DNA from: Ferribacterium limneticum
GTDB taxonomy: Bacteria > Pseudomonadota > Gammaproteobacteria > Burkholderiales > Rhodocyclaceae
Assembly: GCF_020510585.1 (NCBI RefSeq)
Contig: NZ_CP075190.1
Location: forward strand, 4,028,001 to 4,092,000
DNA: 64,000 nt
Direction of reading: 5' to 3'
Positions within the stretch are counted from its first letter, which is position 1; every line of letters begins with the position of its first letter. Under the pieces are notes generated by a model. The model was not told the origin of the DNA. It searched no databases and saw nothing but the letters and a program-made list of their open reading frames with translations. Positions 26,794 to 36,366 of the stretch are shown in pieces. Both the position numbers and the translations under genes were made by a program.

Positions 26794-28500
26794 TCAGAAC
26801 AGGAAGTAGCGTTGGGCCAGCGGCAGTTCAGTCGCCGGCTCGCAGACCAGATGCACGCCGTCGGCCTTGACGACATAAGTTTCGGGATCGACGGTGATTT
26901 CCGGCGTGGCGCCGTTGTGCACCATGTCCGATTTTTTGAGCGTGCGCGTGCCAGAGACGGCGATCAGCGGTTTGCTCAGTCCGAGCGCGGCGACGGCCGG
27001 GTTCTTGAGCGCCGCCTGCGAAACGAAGGTCACCGAGGTCTTCAGCGCCTTGCCGAAGCTGCCGAACATCGGCCGGTAATGCACCGGTTGCGGCGTCGGG
27101 ATCGAGGCGTTGGGGTCGCCCATGGCGGCGGCGGCGATCATGCCGCCTTTCAGGATCAGGCTCGGCTTGACGCCGAAGAAGGCCGGTTTCCACAGCACCA
27201 GATCAGCCAGCTTGCCGACTTCGATTGAGCCGACAGTATGCGCGATGCCGTGGGTCAGCGCCGGGTTGATGGTGTATTTGGCGATGTAGCGCTTGACGCG
27301 GAAGTTGTCATTGCGGGCGTTGTCTTCGGGGAGCGCGCCGCGCTGCAGCTTCATCTTGTGTGCTGTCTGCCAGGTGCGGATGATGACTTCGCCGACGCGG
27401 CCCATGGCCTGCGAGTCGGAAGACATCATCGAGAAGGCGCCGAGGTCGTGCAGGATGTCTTCGGCGGCGATGGTTTCGCGGCGGATGCGGCTTTCGGCAA
27501 AGGCGATGTCCTCGGCGATGCTCGGGTCGAGGTGGTGGCAAACCATCAGCATGTCGAGATGCTCGTCGATGGTATTGACCGTATACGGCATGGTCGGGTT
27601 GGTCGAGCTGGGCAGGACGTTGGGCAGCCCGGCCGCCTTGATGATGTCCGGGGCGTGGCCGCCGCCGGCGCCTTCGGTGTGGAAGGTATGGATGGTGCGG
27701 CCCTTGAAGGCGCCCAGCGTCGCTTCGACGAAGCCCGATTCGTTGAGCGTGTCGGAGTGGATGGCGACCTGCACGTCCATCTCGTCGGCGACGGTCAGGC
27801 AGCAGTCGATGGCGGCTGGCGTGGTGCCCCAGTCTTCGTGCAGCTTGAGCCCCATGGCGCCGGCCTCAACCTGCTCGCGCAGGGCTTCCGGCAGGCTGGC
27901 GTTGCCCTTGCCGAGGAAGCCGAGGTTCATCGGGAAAGCGTCGGCGGCTTCGAGCATGCGGTGGATGTGCCACGGACCCGGCGTGCAGGTGGTGGCGAAG
28001 GTGCCGGTCGCCGGGCCGGTGCCGCCGCCGATCATGGTCGTGACGCCCGAGTAGAGCGCCTCGTCAATCTGCTGCGGGCAGATGAAATGGATGTGGCTGT
28101 CGATGCCGCCGGCCGTGACGATCATGCCTTCGCCGGCGATAACCTCAGTGCCGGGGCCGATGACGATGCTCACGCCGGGCTGGATATCCGGGTTGCCGGC
28201 CTTGCCAATGGCGGCGATGCGGCCCTCCTTGAGGCCGATGTCAGCCTTGATGATGCCGGTCACGGCGTCGACGATCAGCGCGTTGGTGATGACGGTATCG
28301 ACGGTTTCCGCCGAAACAAGTTGGCTCTGTCCCATGCCGTCACGGATGACCTTGCCACCGCCAAATTTCACTTCTTCACCGTAGATCGTGTGGTCCTTCT
28401 CAACCTCAATGATCAGTTCGGTGTCGGCCAGGCGCAGGCGGTCGCCGGTCGTCGGCCCGAACATTTCGGCATAGGCCTGGCGGGTAATTTTCGTGCTCAT
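26794..28500 (-). CDS. ureC: Urease alpha subunit (catalytic)
   Basis: 568 residues. Nickel ligands and active site: [10 protein letters not shown] (His pair), carbamylated Lys in [39 protein letters not shown], and the flap [22 protein letters not shown]. It hydrolyses urea to ammonia and carbamate. The N-terminus [21 protein letters not shown] is the standard separate-subunit form, with UreA and UreB encoded apart. The ATG overlaps the ureB stop (ATGA). Confidence 0.98.
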   Translation of the reverse strand: MSTKITRQAYAEMFGPTTGDRLRLADTELIIEVEKDHTIYGEEVKFGGGKVIRDGMGQSQLVSAETVDTVITNALIVDAVTGIIKADIGLKEGRIAAIGKAGNPDIQPGVSIVIGPGTEVIAGEGMIVTAGGIDSHIHFICPQQIDEALYSGVTTMIGGGTGPATGTFATTCTPGPWHIHRMLEAADAFPMNLGFLGKGNASLPEALREQVEAGAMGLKLHEDWGTTPAAIDCCLTVADEMDVQVAIHSDTLNESGFVEATLGAFKGRTIHTFHTEGAGGGHAPDIIKAAGLPNVLPSSTNPTMPYTVNTIDEHLDMLMVCHHLDPSIAEDIAFAESRIRRETIAAEDILHDLGAFSMMSSDSQAMGRVGEVIIRTWQTAHKMKLQRGALPEDNARNDNFRVKRYIAKYTINPALTHGIAHTVGSIEVGKLADLVLWKPAFFGVKPSLILKGGMIAAAAMGDPNASIPTPQPVHYRPMFGSFGKALKTSVTFVSQAALKNPAVAALGLSKPLIAVSGTRTLKKSDMVHNGATPEITVDPETYVVKADGVHLVCEPATELPLAQRYFLF

Positions 28501-28802
28501 AGCGCCCCCTGTATCAGGCCACGGAAACCATAGACCTTGCGGCCACCGGCTAGCGCCACCAGTTGCACGGTGCGCGTCTGCCCAGGCTCGAAGCGCACGG
28601 CGGTGCCGGCGGCGATGTCGAGGCGGAAGCCACGGGCAGCTTCGCGGTCAAAGCTCAGGCCGGCGTTGGTTTCATAAAAGTGATAATGCGAGCCGACCTG
28701 GATTGGCCGGTCGCCGGTGTTGGCAACGACCAGCGTGATGGTCGGCCGGCCGGCGTTGAGTTCGAGTTCGCCGGGTTCGGCGAGGAGTTCTCCGGGGATC
28801 AT
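28497..28802 (-). CDS. ureB: Urease beta subunit
   Basis: 101 residues: [65 protein letters not shown], and [12 protein letters not shown], all diagnostic of UreB. Structural subunit of the UreABC trimer. Translationally coupled to ureC. Confidence 0.97.
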   Translation of the reverse strand: MIPGELLAEPGELELNAGRPTITLVVANTGDRPIQVGSHYHFYETNAGLSFDREAARGFRLDIAAGTAVRFEPGQTRTVQLVALAGGRKVYGFRGLIQGAL

Positions 28803-28811
28803 GTCAGCTCC

Positions 28812-29114
28812 TCAAACAATCGGGTTATGCACGGTGACCAGCTTGGTGCCGTCCGGAAAAGTGGCTTCGACCTGAATCTCAGGAATCAGCTCGGCGATGC
28901 CGTCCATCACCTCGGCGCGGCTCAGGACCTGCGTGCCGGCGTGCATCAGCTCGGCAACGGTCTTGCCTTCGCGGGCGCCTTCCATGATGGCGCAGGTGAT
29001 CAGCGCCACGGCTTCCGGGTAGTTGAGCTTCAGGCCCTTGGCCATGCGCCGTTCGGCGAGCAGGCCGGCGGTGAAGATCAGCAGCTTGTCTTTCTCGCGG
29101 GGTGTCAGTTCCAT
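28812..29114 (-). CDS. ureA: Urease gamma subunit
   Basis: 100 residues: [53 protein letters not shown], and the end [19 protein letters not shown]. Canonical UreA. Nine bp before ureB and nine bp after ureD. Confidence 0.97.
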   Translation of the reverse strand: MELTPREKDKLLIFTAGLLAERRMAKGLKLNYPEAVALITCAIMEGAREGKTVAELMHAGTQVLSRAEVMDGIAELIPEIQVEATFPDGTKLVTVHNPIV

Positions 29115-29123
29115 GAAGACTCC

Positions 29124-29990
29124 TCAGGTATTCCAGATTCGGGGGGTAACTGCCGGTCGACCGCAGCAGGCCGGGCGCAGGATGGCCCACAGGTCGGCGA
29201 ACCACAATCGGGCGGCTTCGCCGCTGTCGCCGAGGTAGCGGGCGACGAGCATGCCGGGCAAGGCGCTCAGGCCATGATTGGCGCCATCGGCGGGAGCGAT
29301 CTTGCGGCAGGCTTCGAGCAGGGCCGCTGACTGCTGCGGCAATTCGGGAAAAGCGCACAGCAAGGTGCCGCACACCGTGGCGCCAGCCCAGCCGGCCGGG
29401 CTGCTCAACATCGCGTCGTTGCCGTTGAAACCGCCGCGTTCAAGCCAGATCGGTTGATTGCTACGGTCAACCCGAAAAAACAGGTCAAAACGACCATTTT
29501 CAAAACGCTCGCCAGCCGCCGCGCGACCAAGGCACAGGATGTCCCAGCCGATATAGCGGCTGTCGGCGGCCAATGAAACACGGGTTTCCATTCGCGCCCG
29601 GGCGCCGTCGAAGATGATGGTTTCCTGCGGCAGCCATTCCAGCGTGGCGCCGGCGGCCACCTTGAAGCTTATGCACTGCGAAGCCTCGGCGCCGCCACTG
29701 CGGTACCACTTGCCCGCCCCCGGCGTCGTCAGTTGCGCGTGGGCGCCAGCATCAATCTCGACTGAAATCGCCAGATGATCACCGCCGGCAATGCCTGATG
29801 GCGGATGCAGCACAATGGCCTGACAGACCGCATCGCCCTCCGGATACAGCGCTTTCTGCACACGTAGCGGCCCCCGATGCCGGTTTTCGCGCAACACCGT
29901 GCGTTCGCCATGGCGGGCGAAGCCAAGATGCAACTCGGCGTGCCAGCTCGGCGAATGCTCCGGCGGCGATACGGGAAGGCGCGAGGTCAT
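29124..29990 (-). CDS. ureD: Urease accessory protein UreD
   Basis: 288 residues, first gene of the operon. Landmarks: SWHAELHLGFARHGERTVLRENRHRGPLRVQKALYPEG, LHPPSGIAGGDHLAISVEI, AQLTTPGAGKWYRS, WLPQETIIFDGARARMETRV. UreD scaffolds apo-urease for UreFG. Residues FDLFFRVDRSNQPIW are encoded by an antisense copy of the dispersed repeat (29458-29497); the flanking family pattern (GRF ... LER) keeps its normal spacing. The promoter lies in 29991-30110; no clean box was identified. Confidence 0.94.
   Translation of the reverse strand: MTSRLPVSPPEHSPSWHAELHLGFARHGERTVLRENRHRGPLRVQKALYPEGDAVCQAIVLHPPSGIAGGDHLAISVEIDAGAHAQLTTPGAGKWYRSGGAEASQCISFKVAAGATLEWLPQETIIFDGARARMETRVSLAADSRYIGWDILCLGRAAAGERFENGRFDLFFRVDRSNQPIWLERGGFNGNDAMLSSPAGWAGATVCGTLLCAFPELPQQSAALLEACRKIAPADGANHGLSALPGMLVARYLGDSGEAARLWFADLWAILRPACCGRPAVTPRIWNT
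29458..29497 (+). repeat. Dispersed repeat, copy G (in ureD)
   Basis: GCTACGGTCAACCCG, AAAAAA, CAGGTC, AAAACGACC. Antisense to ureD, encoding DLFFRVDRS. Confidence 0.82.
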
Positions 29991-30170
29991 GGCCGGATTA
30001 TCCGGGAAAGAAAAGGCGGCGGGGAATACGCAGGAATGCGCAGACCCTATTTAGCGGGGTTGCTGCCTTTCAAGACAAAACCGAACGCGATGACAAATGC
30101 TATTCTGCAAGGAGCTAAACTTTGGGAAGTCTTAAAACCGACTTACTGGAATCTCGAAAAGTATAAGCTC

Positions 30171-31445
30171 ATGAACGATAAGAGAAAATTTCCGTCAAAT
30201 TCAGTCTTTGCCGGCCTGTTTTATTTGTTCTGCCTGTTGGTTACTCCTTTTTTTCTGAGCGGATGTGAAGGACCGGCAAGCAACGGTCAATTCATCGTCG
30301 CCAAATGGCACAAACAAGATCTTGATGCCCATCTGACTCGTTGGTTAGCCATAGCGCCAACACCATCTGGTCTTCTTTTAAGCAGATTTGATCGTCAGTG
30401 GAAAGCCATGCCTACTCAGGGCGGGGATCTGACTACTCATAGTCGCCTTCTATTTACGATGATCGTTGGATATGAAATCACCGGCGACAAGCACTATTTG
30501 GACGCAGCCATACGAGGTACGGAGTTTTTGCTCAATCGATTCTACGATCCTCAATATGGGGGCTTTTTTTCGAGTGTTGCGGATGATGGCAAGGTAATCA
30601 ACGAGAGCAAAAATACGTATGGTCATGCTTTTGCGCTTTTCGCTCTATCTCACGTTGCTCGTGTGACAAAGGAGGAGAAATTCCGAGCGGCCGCACTAAC
30701 GGCGTGGAGCGACATTAACAAGCACCTGAGGGATTCCGATGGCGGGTTTCGGCCTGAGGCCCCTCGTGATTTTGGCCCATCAAGTAGTTTGCGAAATCAA
30801 AATCCTGTCATGCACATGTTTGAAGCCTTGCTTGCGCTCATTGATGCAACAGGTGACCCACGAGCAGTGGCTGGTGCACAAAGTGTTGGAAACTTCGTAC
30901 TCTATAAATTGCTTGAGGGCCAAAATGATGGCGGGGCCTACATCCCGGAGTGGTATGACGAGCACTGGAAGGCGCTTCCCACCAAGGAAAAGGGCGGCTA
31001 CATCGATCTGGGCCATCAATTCGAATGGAGCCACCTGCTTGCGACCTCGGAGCGCCGAGGGCTACCTGCGCTGTATGGTGATGTGGCAGAAAGATTGTTG
31101 AAATACGCAATAAAAGCTGGTTACGATGAAATAGAAGGTGGCATATTCAACCGAGCCTATCCTGACGGCTCAACTGATCGTGACAAGTATTGGTGGCAAC
31201 AAGCAGAGGGCCTGCGTGCTCTGTTGGTGGCGGCATCAAGCACCAACCGCCGAGACCTCTGGCGACGATATGAACAAACTCAAGAACTGGTGAAGGATCA
31301 GTTCATTGATGAGGTTGATGGGGGGTGGAAGTTCTCTGGTAAGCGAACCTGTGGCGCTGGTCGCTGTGGATCTGAGCAACCAGAGCCGTATCACATGGTT
31401 GGCATGCACCTCACAGCGCTCAACCTCGTAAAATCCGAGCGCTAG
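30171..31445 (+). CDS. AGE-family (N-acylglucosamine 2-epimerase-like) lipoprotein, probably acquired
   Basis: 424 residues. An N-terminal lipoprotein signal (FAGLFYLFCLLVTPFFLSGCEG, lipobox LSGC) is followed by an alpha/alpha-barrel of the AGE epimerase/isomerase type: THSRLLFTMIVGYEITGDKHYLDAAIRGTEFL, YDPQYGGFFSSV, KNTYGHAFALFALSHVAR, QNPVMHMFEALLALIDATGD, GHQFEWSHLLA, DKYWWQQAEGLRALL and YHMVGMHLTALNL. These barrels act on sugars; the export signal and C-terminal CGAGRCG are unusual for the family. The gene is visibly AT-richer than its neighbours with different codon use, and lies between urease and urt on the opposite strand. An AAGGAG at 30109 precedes a short ORF, so the start could also be at 30090. 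Confidence 0.75.
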   Translation: MNDKRKFPSNSVFAGLFYLFCLLVTPFFLSGCEGPASNGQFIVAKWHKQDLDAHLTRWLAIAPTPSGLLLSRFDRQWKAMPTQGGDLTTHSRLLFTMIVGYEITGDKHYLDAAIRGTEFLLNRFYDPQYGGFFSSVADDGKVINESKNTYGHAFALFALSHVARVTKEEKFRAAALTAWSDINKHLRDSDGGFRPEAPRDFGPSSSLRNQNPVMHMFEALLALIDATGDPRAVAGAQSVGNFVLYKLLEGQNDGGAYIPEWYDEHWKALPTKEKGGYIDLGHQFEWSHLLATSERRGLPALYGDVAERLLKYAIKAGYDEIEGGIFNRAYPDGSTDRDKYWWQQAEGLRALLVAASSTNRRDLWRRYEQTQELVKDQFIDEVDGGWKFSGKRTCGAGRCGSEQPEPYHMVGMHLTALNLVKSER

Positions 31446-31523
31446 CGGCCTTCATCGGGTCTTGTGAAAAGCGGCAATGGATCGCTGGCTGATCGGCCTC
31501 TTTGGGTACGGTAGCTTCAGTGA

Positions 31524-32216
31524 TCAAACCGCCAACGCCTCCCGCACCCCGTCCTGCGGCATCGTTTCACCCCTCCCCCGCATGATGAATTCGCCGCGTT
31601 CCATGAGCAGGTACTGGTCGGCCAGGGATTCGGCGAAGTCGTAGTACTGCTCGACCAACAGGATCGCCATTTCACCGGTTTCGGCCAGCATGCGGATGGC
31701 GCGTTCGATGTCCTTGATGATCGAGGGCTGGATGCCTTCGGTCGGTTCGTCGAGGATGAGCAGTTTCGGGCCCATGGCCAGGGCGCGGCCGATGGCGAGT
31801 TGTTGTTGCTGGCCGCCGGAGAGGTCGCCGCCGCGTCGGTGCATCATCTGCTTGAGGACCGGGAACATGTCGAAGATGCGCTGCGGAATCGGAGTGCTGC
31901 CCGGTTTGGTGGCGAGGCCCATGAGCAGGTTTTCCTCGACGGTCAGGCGCGGGAAGATCTCGCGACCTTGCGGGACGAAACCGATGCCGGCCTTGACGCG
32001 TTCGTGCGGCGGCAGGTGGGTGATGTCCTTGCCGTCAAAGGTGATCGAGCCGGATTTGGTCTTGACCAGGCCCATCAGCGACTTGAGCAGGGTCGTTTTG
32101 CCGACACCGTTGCGACCGAGCAGGGTGGTGACTTCGCCGGTTTTGACCTCGAAGCTGAGGCCGCGCAGGATGTGGCTGCCGCCATAGGCCTGGTTGAGGG
32201 TATCGACTTTCAACAT
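31524..32216 (-). CDS. urtE: Urea ABC transporter ATP-binding protein UrtE
   Basis: 230 residues. Walker A TTLLGRNGVGKTTLLKSLMGL, signature LSGGQQQQLAIGRAL, Walker B LLILDEPTEGIQPSIIKDIE, His-loop LLVEQYYDFAESLAD. LivF-like size; the TEGIQPSI segment is characteristic of UrtE. It energises high-affinity urea uptake with UrtABCD. Last gene of urtBCDE. Confidence 0.95.
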   Translation of the reverse strand: MLKVDTLNQAYGGSHILRGLSFEVKTGEVTTLLGRNGVGKTTLLKSLMGLVKTKSGSITFDGKDITHLPPHERVKAGIGFVPQGREIFPRLTVEENLLMGLATKPGSTPIPQRIFDMFPVLKQMMHRRGGDLSGGQQQQLAIGRALAMGPKLLILDEPTEGIQPSIIKDIERAIRMLAETGEMAILLVEQYYDFAESLADQYLLMERGEFIMRGRGETMPQDGVREALAV

Positions 32217-32250
32217 GATGTTTTGTCCTGTTCGGGTTGGCTGCCGGGGT

Positions 32251-32288
32251 TTCCACGGTCAACCGGAAAAAATGCCCAAAATTGAAAT
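32251..32288 (+). repeat. Dispersed repeat, copy H
   Basis: TTCCACGGTCAACCGG, AAAAAAT, GCCC, AAAATTGAAA. Near-consensus, 17 bp beyond the urtD stop. Confidence 0.93.
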
Positions 32289-32304
32289 CCGCAAGGTGGC
32301 CGAC

Positions 32305-33141
32305 TCAGCGGCCGAGATACACCTCGATGACGCGCTGGTCGTTCTGCACCGTCGCCAGATCGCCTTCGGCCAGCACTGACCCTTCATGCAGCACGGTGAC
32401 GAGGCCGCCGAGCTTTTCGACGAAGGCCATGTCGTGCTCGACCACAACCAGCGAGTGCTTGCCGGCCAGCGAGACGAACAGTTCGGCGGTGCGCATGGTT
32501 TCGTCGTCAGTCATGCCGGCGACCGGTTCGTCGAGCAGCAGCAGCTTCGGTTCCTGCATGAGCAGCATGCCGATTTCCAGCCACTGTTTCTGGCCGTGCG
32601 AGAGCAGGCCGGCCTGGCGGTCGGCTTCGCCGTCGAGGCGGATCAGGCGCAGGGTTTCGGCGATCTTGTCGCGCTCGTCGCCGGCCAGCCAGGCCATCAG
32701 GCTTTTCCAGACGCGTTTGTCGGTCTTCATGGCCAGCTCTAGGTTTTCGAAGACGGTGTGCTGCTCGAAAATCGTCGGTTTCTGGAATTTGCGGCCGATG
32801 CCGACGTGGGCGATTTCCGGTTCGGTCAGGCGGGTCAGGTCAATCGACTGGCCGAAGAAGGCCTTGCCGGAATCGGGCCGGGTCTTGCCGGTGATGACGT
32901 CCATCATCGTCGTCTTGCCGGCGCCGTTCGGGCCGATGATGCAGCGCAGTTCGCCGGCGTTGATCGCCAGGTTGAGATTATTGAGTGCCTTGAAGCCGTC
33001 GAAGCTGACGGTGATGTCTTCGAGATAGAGGGCGACGCCGTGCGAGAGGTCGAGCTCGCCGGTAACGAGGTGGCCCATCTGGTCGGCGCCGTCGCTGCCT
33101 TCCGGGCGGTCGTCCGCAAATAGATCGACGGTGTTCAGCAT
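32305..33141 (-). CDS. urtD: Urea ABC transporter ATP-binding protein UrtD
   Basis: 278 residues. N-terminal extension (MLNTVDLFADDRPEG) then the LivG-like ATPase: Walker A CIIGPNGAGKTTMMDVITGK, GIGRKFQKPTIFEQHTVFENLELA, signature LLSHGQKQWLEIGMLL (LSHGQ, as usual in UrtD), Walker B LLLLDEPVAGMTDDE. The frame stays open far upstream, but that is shadow sequence of urtC and urtB; the start at 33141 overlaps the urtC stop by 7 bp. A repeat copy separates it from urtE. Confidence 0.95.
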   Translation of the reverse strand: MLNTVDLFADDRPEGSDGADQMGHLVTGELDLSHGVALYLEDITVSFDGFKALNNLNLAINAGELRCIIGPNGAGKTTMMDVITGKTRPDSGKAFFGQSIDLTRLTEPEIAHVGIGRKFQKPTIFEQHTVFENLELAMKTDKRVWKSLMAWLAGDERDKIAETLRLIRLDGEADRQAGLLSHGQKQWLEIGMLLMQEPKLLLLDEPVAGMTDDETMRTAELFVSLAGKHSLVVVEHDMAFVEKLGGLVTVLHEGSVLAEGDLATVQNDQRVIEVYLGR

Positions 33142-34250
33142 GCTTCGGCTCCTTTCTTCGCCATGATTTTCTTCCACAGGCCGACCAGGCCTTGCGGCAG
33201 CATCAGCGTCACGACGATGAAGAGCAGGCCGAGGAAGAACAGCCAGTATTCGGGGAAGCTGACGGTGAACCAACTCTTGGCCAGATTGACGACGAAGGCG
33301 CCGATGATCGGCCCGATCAGCGTGCCACGCCCGCCGACCGCGACCCAGATGGCGATTTCGATGGAGTTGCCGGGTGACATTTCGGAGGGGTTGATGATGC
33401 CGACCTGTGGCACGTAGAGCGCCCCGGCGATGCCGCACAGCACGGCCGAGATGACCCAGATGGTCAGCTTGTACCAGAGCGGGTTGTAGCCGATGAACAT
33501 GACGCGGGATTCGGCATCGCGGATGGCGGTCAGCACCCGGCCGAACTTGGATTTGACCAGCCACGCAGAGAAGACCAACGTCACGGCAAGCATCACGGCG
33601 GTCAGGCCGAACAGCACGAGCCGGGTTTCCGACGAAGTGACGCTGTAACCCAGCACGCGTTTGAAGTCGGTGAAACCGTTGTTGCCGCCAAAGCCGGTTT
33701 CGTTGCGGAAGAAAAGCAGCATCGCGGCGTAGGTCAGGGCCTGGGTGATGATCGAAAAATAGACGCCCTTGATCCGCGAGCGGAAGGCGAAGTAGCCGAA
33801 GACGAAGGCGACCAGCGCCGGCACCGCCATGACCAGGATAGCCACCCAGCCGAAGCTGTCGCTGCCGAGCCAGAACCAGGGCAGTTCTTTCCAGTCGAGG
33901 AAGACCATGAAATCGGGCAGGTCGGCGCCGTAGCTTCCGTCGCGGCCGATCTGGCGCATCAGGTACATGCCGAAGGCGTAGCCGCCGAGCGCGAAGAACA
34001 AACCGTGGCCGAGCGACAGGATGCCGCCGTAGCCCCAGATCAGGTCCATGGCCACGGCGACCAGCGCGTAGCACATGATCTTGCCGATCAACGTGATGGC
34101 GTAAGTCGAAACGTGCAGGGCACTGTCTTCCGGGAAGTTGAGGTGGAGCACCGGAACGACGACCAGCGCGAGAGCGAGGAAGATGCCCAGCGCCAGCCAG
34201 CTTTTCTTGTCCAGCGCGGACAGGATGCGAATGGTGAGAGGTTTGCGCAT
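33135..34250 (-). CDS. urtC: Urea ABC transporter permease UrtC
   Basis: 371 residues, LivM-like inner-membrane permease with about ten hydrophobic helices (e.g. SWLALGIFLALALVVVPVL, YAITLIGKIMCYALVAVAMDLIWGYGGILSLGHGLFFALGGYAFGMYL). The C-terminus has GRGTLIGPIIGAFVVNLAKSWFTVSFPEYWLFFLGLLFI, the UrtC hallmark WF.....PE.W. Partner of UrtB. Confidence 0.95.
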   Translation of the reverse strand: MRKPLTIRILSALDKKSWLALGIFLALALVVVPVLHLNFPEDSALHVSTYAITLIGKIMCYALVAVAMDLIWGYGGILSLGHGLFFALGGYAFGMYLMRQIGRDGSYGADLPDFMVFLDWKELPWFWLGSDSFGWVAILVMAVPALVAFVFGYFAFRSRIKGVYFSIITQALTYAAMLLFFRNETGFGGNNGFTDFKRVLGYSVTSSETRLVLFGLTAVMLAVTLVFSAWLVKSKFGRVLTAIRDAESRVMFIGYNPLWYKLTIWVISAVLCGIAGALYVPQVGIINPSEMSPGNSIEIAIWVAVGGRGTLIGPIIGAFVVNLAKSWFTVSFPEYWLFFLGLLFIVVTLMLPQGLVGLWKKIMAKKGAEAC

Positions 34251-34259
34251 GGTTCAGCC

Positions 34260-35837
34260 TTACTCGACGAAACGGCCCTTGAGGGCGAAGATGCCCTGCG
34301 GCCGTTTCTGGATGAAGATGATGATGCAGACGAGGATGCTGATCTTGGCGATGACCGCCCCGGCCCAGCCTTCGAGCAGCTTGCTGAAGATGCCCAGGCC
34401 GAGCGCCGCCCACACCGCGCCGGCCAGTTGCCCGACGCCGCCGACGACGACCACCATGAAGGAATCGACGATGTAGCCCTGGCCCATGTCCGGGCCGACG
34501 TTGGAGATTTGCGACAGCGCAACACCGCCCAGCCCGGCGATGCCGGCGCCGAGTGCGAAGGCCATGGTGTCGATGCGCGCCGTCGGCACGCCGACGCAGC
34601 CGGCCATCGGGCGATTCTGCGTCACGGCGCGGACGAACATGCCGAGCCGCGTCTTGTTCATCAGCAGCCAGACCAGCAGCAGGACGAACATGGCGAAGCC
34701 GACGATGATGATGCGGTTCCACGGCAGGATCAGGTTGGGCATGACTTCGATGCCGCCCGACATCCAGCTCGGGTTCGAGACTTCGACGTTCTGCGCGCCG
34801 AACAGCACGCGCGCCGACTGGATCAGCACCAACGACAGGCCCCAGGTGGCGAGCAGGGTTTCCAGCGTGCGGCCGTAGAGCCAGCGGATGACCGTGCGCT
34901 CCATGACGACGCCGACCAGTGCGGCAGCGAAGAAAGCGACCGGGATGGCGGCTGGCAGATACCAGTCGATGGCCTCCGGGAAGTAGGCGCGGAACAGCGT
35001 CTGCATGCCGTAGGTGGCGTAGGCGCCGACCATCAGCAACTCGCCGTGCGCCATATTGATGATGCCCATGACGCCGTAGGTAATGGCCAAGCCTAGCGCG
35101 CCGAGCAACAAGATGCTGCCGAGCGACAGGCCGGAGAAGGCGCGGCCAACGTTTTCGGCAATGGCCAGCCGGCTGTCGATGGCTTTCACCGCGGCGATGG
35201 CTTCGTAGCGCACCTTGTCGTCGGGCTCGCCGGCCTTTTCGGTGAGTGGCAGCAGGACGCTCTTGATCGTCGGCGACGAGGTTTCGGCCAGCGCCTTGAC
35301 GGCGGCGAGGCGGGCGGCCGGGTCGGTGTTGGCGAGATTTGCCTGGGCGTGGGCCAGGGTCAGTAGGGCCTTGATCTGCGCGTCGGTTTCCTTGTCCAGC
35401 GCCCGGGCCAGCAGCGGGGCCATTTCCGGGGTTACCTGGCTTTGCAGCTTCTGGGCCGAGGCGAGGCGAACCGTCGCGTCGGCATCGAACAGCTTGAGCG
35501 CGGCCAGCGCGCTGGCCAGTTCGCCACGGATGCGGTTGTTGACGGTCGGCGACTCGGGATTGGCCGGCATCTTGATCGCTTCGCCGGTCGCCCCGTCGAA
35601 AGCCTTGTCGCCGTCGATGATCACCACCTTGTCGCCGGCCAGGAACAGGCTGTCTTCCGCCATCGCCTTGAGGACGCGCACGGCGTCCGGGTCGGCAGTT
35701 TGTGTCAGTTGGCGAATAGCCGCCACCTTGTCGGTCGAATCCTCGGCGGCCAGCTGGCGCACCTGCGCCGGGTCGAGCGCGGCTTGCGCCGACAGGCTGC
35801 CGAGGCTGAGCAATAAAGCAATTAGCGTTTTTTTCAT
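34260..35837 (-). CDS. urtB: Urea ABC transporter permease UrtB
   Basis: 525 residues. A signal peptide (KKTLIALLLSLGSLSAQAAL) and a roughly 200-residue helical, HEAT-like periplasmic domain (AVRVLKAMAEDSLFL, AALKLFDADATVRLASAQKL) precede the LivH-like permease (SLGSILLLGALGLAITYGVMGIINMAHGELLMVGAYATYGMQ). This long N-terminal form is normal for UrtB. The start is ATG 35837; a TTG one codon earlier is unlikely. Its promoter is at 35859-35921 and closely matches that of urtA. Confidence 0.95.
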   Translation of the reverse strand: MKKTLIALLLSLGSLSAQAALDPAQVRQLAAEDSTDKVAAIRQLTQTADPDAVRVLKAMAEDSLFLAGDKVVIIDGDKAFDGATGEAIKMPANPESPTVNNRIRGELASALAALKLFDADATVRLASAQKLQSQVTPEMAPLLARALDKETDAQIKALLTLAHAQANLANTDPAARLAAVKALAETSSPTIKSVLLPLTEKAGEPDDKVRYEAIAAVKAIDSRLAIAENVGRAFSGLSLGSILLLGALGLAITYGVMGIINMAHGELLMVGAYATYGMQTLFRAYFPEAIDWYLPAAIPVAFFAAALVGVVMERTVIRWLYGRTLETLLATWGLSLVLIQSARVLFGAQNVEVSNPSWMSGGIEVMPNLILPWNRIIIVGFAMFVLLLVWLLMNKTRLGMFVRAVTQNRPMAGCVGVPTARIDTMAFALGAGIAGLGGVALSQISNVGPDMGQGYIVDSFMVVVVGGVGQLAGAVWAALGLGIFSKLLEGWAGAVIAKISILVCIIIFIQKRPQGIFALKGRFVE

Positions 35838-35858
35838 CAATTTCCCGTCCGCAATTTG

Positions 35859-35921
35859 TGCAGTGCAACGACAGGTTACGGGGCAGGCCGGCGATCAGGA
35901 ATACGATGAATTGCGTAGTGG
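35859..35921 (-). promoter_or_regulatory. urtB promoter with activator box shared with urtA
   Basis: Reading toward urtB: box CTACGCAAT ... CGTATT (TACG, N8, CGTA), directly followed by -35 TTCCTG, 17 bp, -10 TAACCT, and the conserved initial transcribed stretch TGCACTGCA. The two conserved blocks start 41 bp apart, exactly as upstream of urtA. The box abuts the -35, the position of a class II activator site. The likely activator is the NarL-type regulator encoded at 46347-46985. Confidence 0.7.
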
Positions 35922-36036
35922 CTGCCGGCCGGCTTTGGCACCGGCGGGCGCGCCTTGGTCCTGAATTTGCTAGTTCAGTCCCTGACCTGCTTTTTTGGCG
36001 GGTTTTTGTGGTTTATCCGACAATCCTGAACCAGCC

Positions 36037-36318
36037 ATGAACTCCTCCGATCTGACGATCCGCTACTTCACGAGCTACAGCGGGGCTCGCCTGCCACTCA
36101 ACCTGGTTGGCGAACTCGCCGCTGACGACATGCGCAACCGCAACACCTTCTACCGTGGGGCGTTCGACGCCGGCGGCATGCTCAAGCGCTGCGAGAAGGT
36201 GGTTTATGGCGAGATCGAGGTTTGTCACGATTACCACTATCACTCGGATGGCAAGCTGGCCCAGGCCGTGATTCAGAACGCCGGGGACGATCCGGAAACG
36301 CTCGACTACCCGGCCTGA
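36037..36318 (+). CDS. Hypothetical protein (93 aa)
   Basis: MNSSDLTIRYFTSYSGARLP, then LNLVGELAADDMRNRNTFYRG, ending DDPETLDYPA. Tyr-, His- and Asp-rich (CHDYHYHSDG), two cysteines, no signal peptide. The internal pattern (IRYFTSYSG at the start, RYF/YHYH late) looks like a small beta-rich fold of unknown function. It begins divergently from urtB. I cannot assign a role. Confidence 0.65.
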   Translation: MNSSDLTIRYFTSYSGARLPLNLVGELAADDMRNRNTFYRGAFDAGGMLKRCEKVVYGEIEVCHDYHYHSDGKLAQAVIQNAGDDPETLDYPA

Positions 36319-36366
36319 TCAGGCTGCCCAAGCGCTGCCCATTTTGTTTTAACCCAAGGAGAAATC

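Noticed and set aside
30122-30166. 14-codon leader-like ORF (TTG start) after AAGGAG
   Set aside because: Too short, with a non-standard start and no attenuator hairpin visible; noted only because it makes the downstream start uncertain.
32305-35868. 1187-aa open frame starting far upstream of urtD
   Set aside because: Only the last 278 codons are UrtD; the rest is an out-of-frame reading of urtC and urtB.
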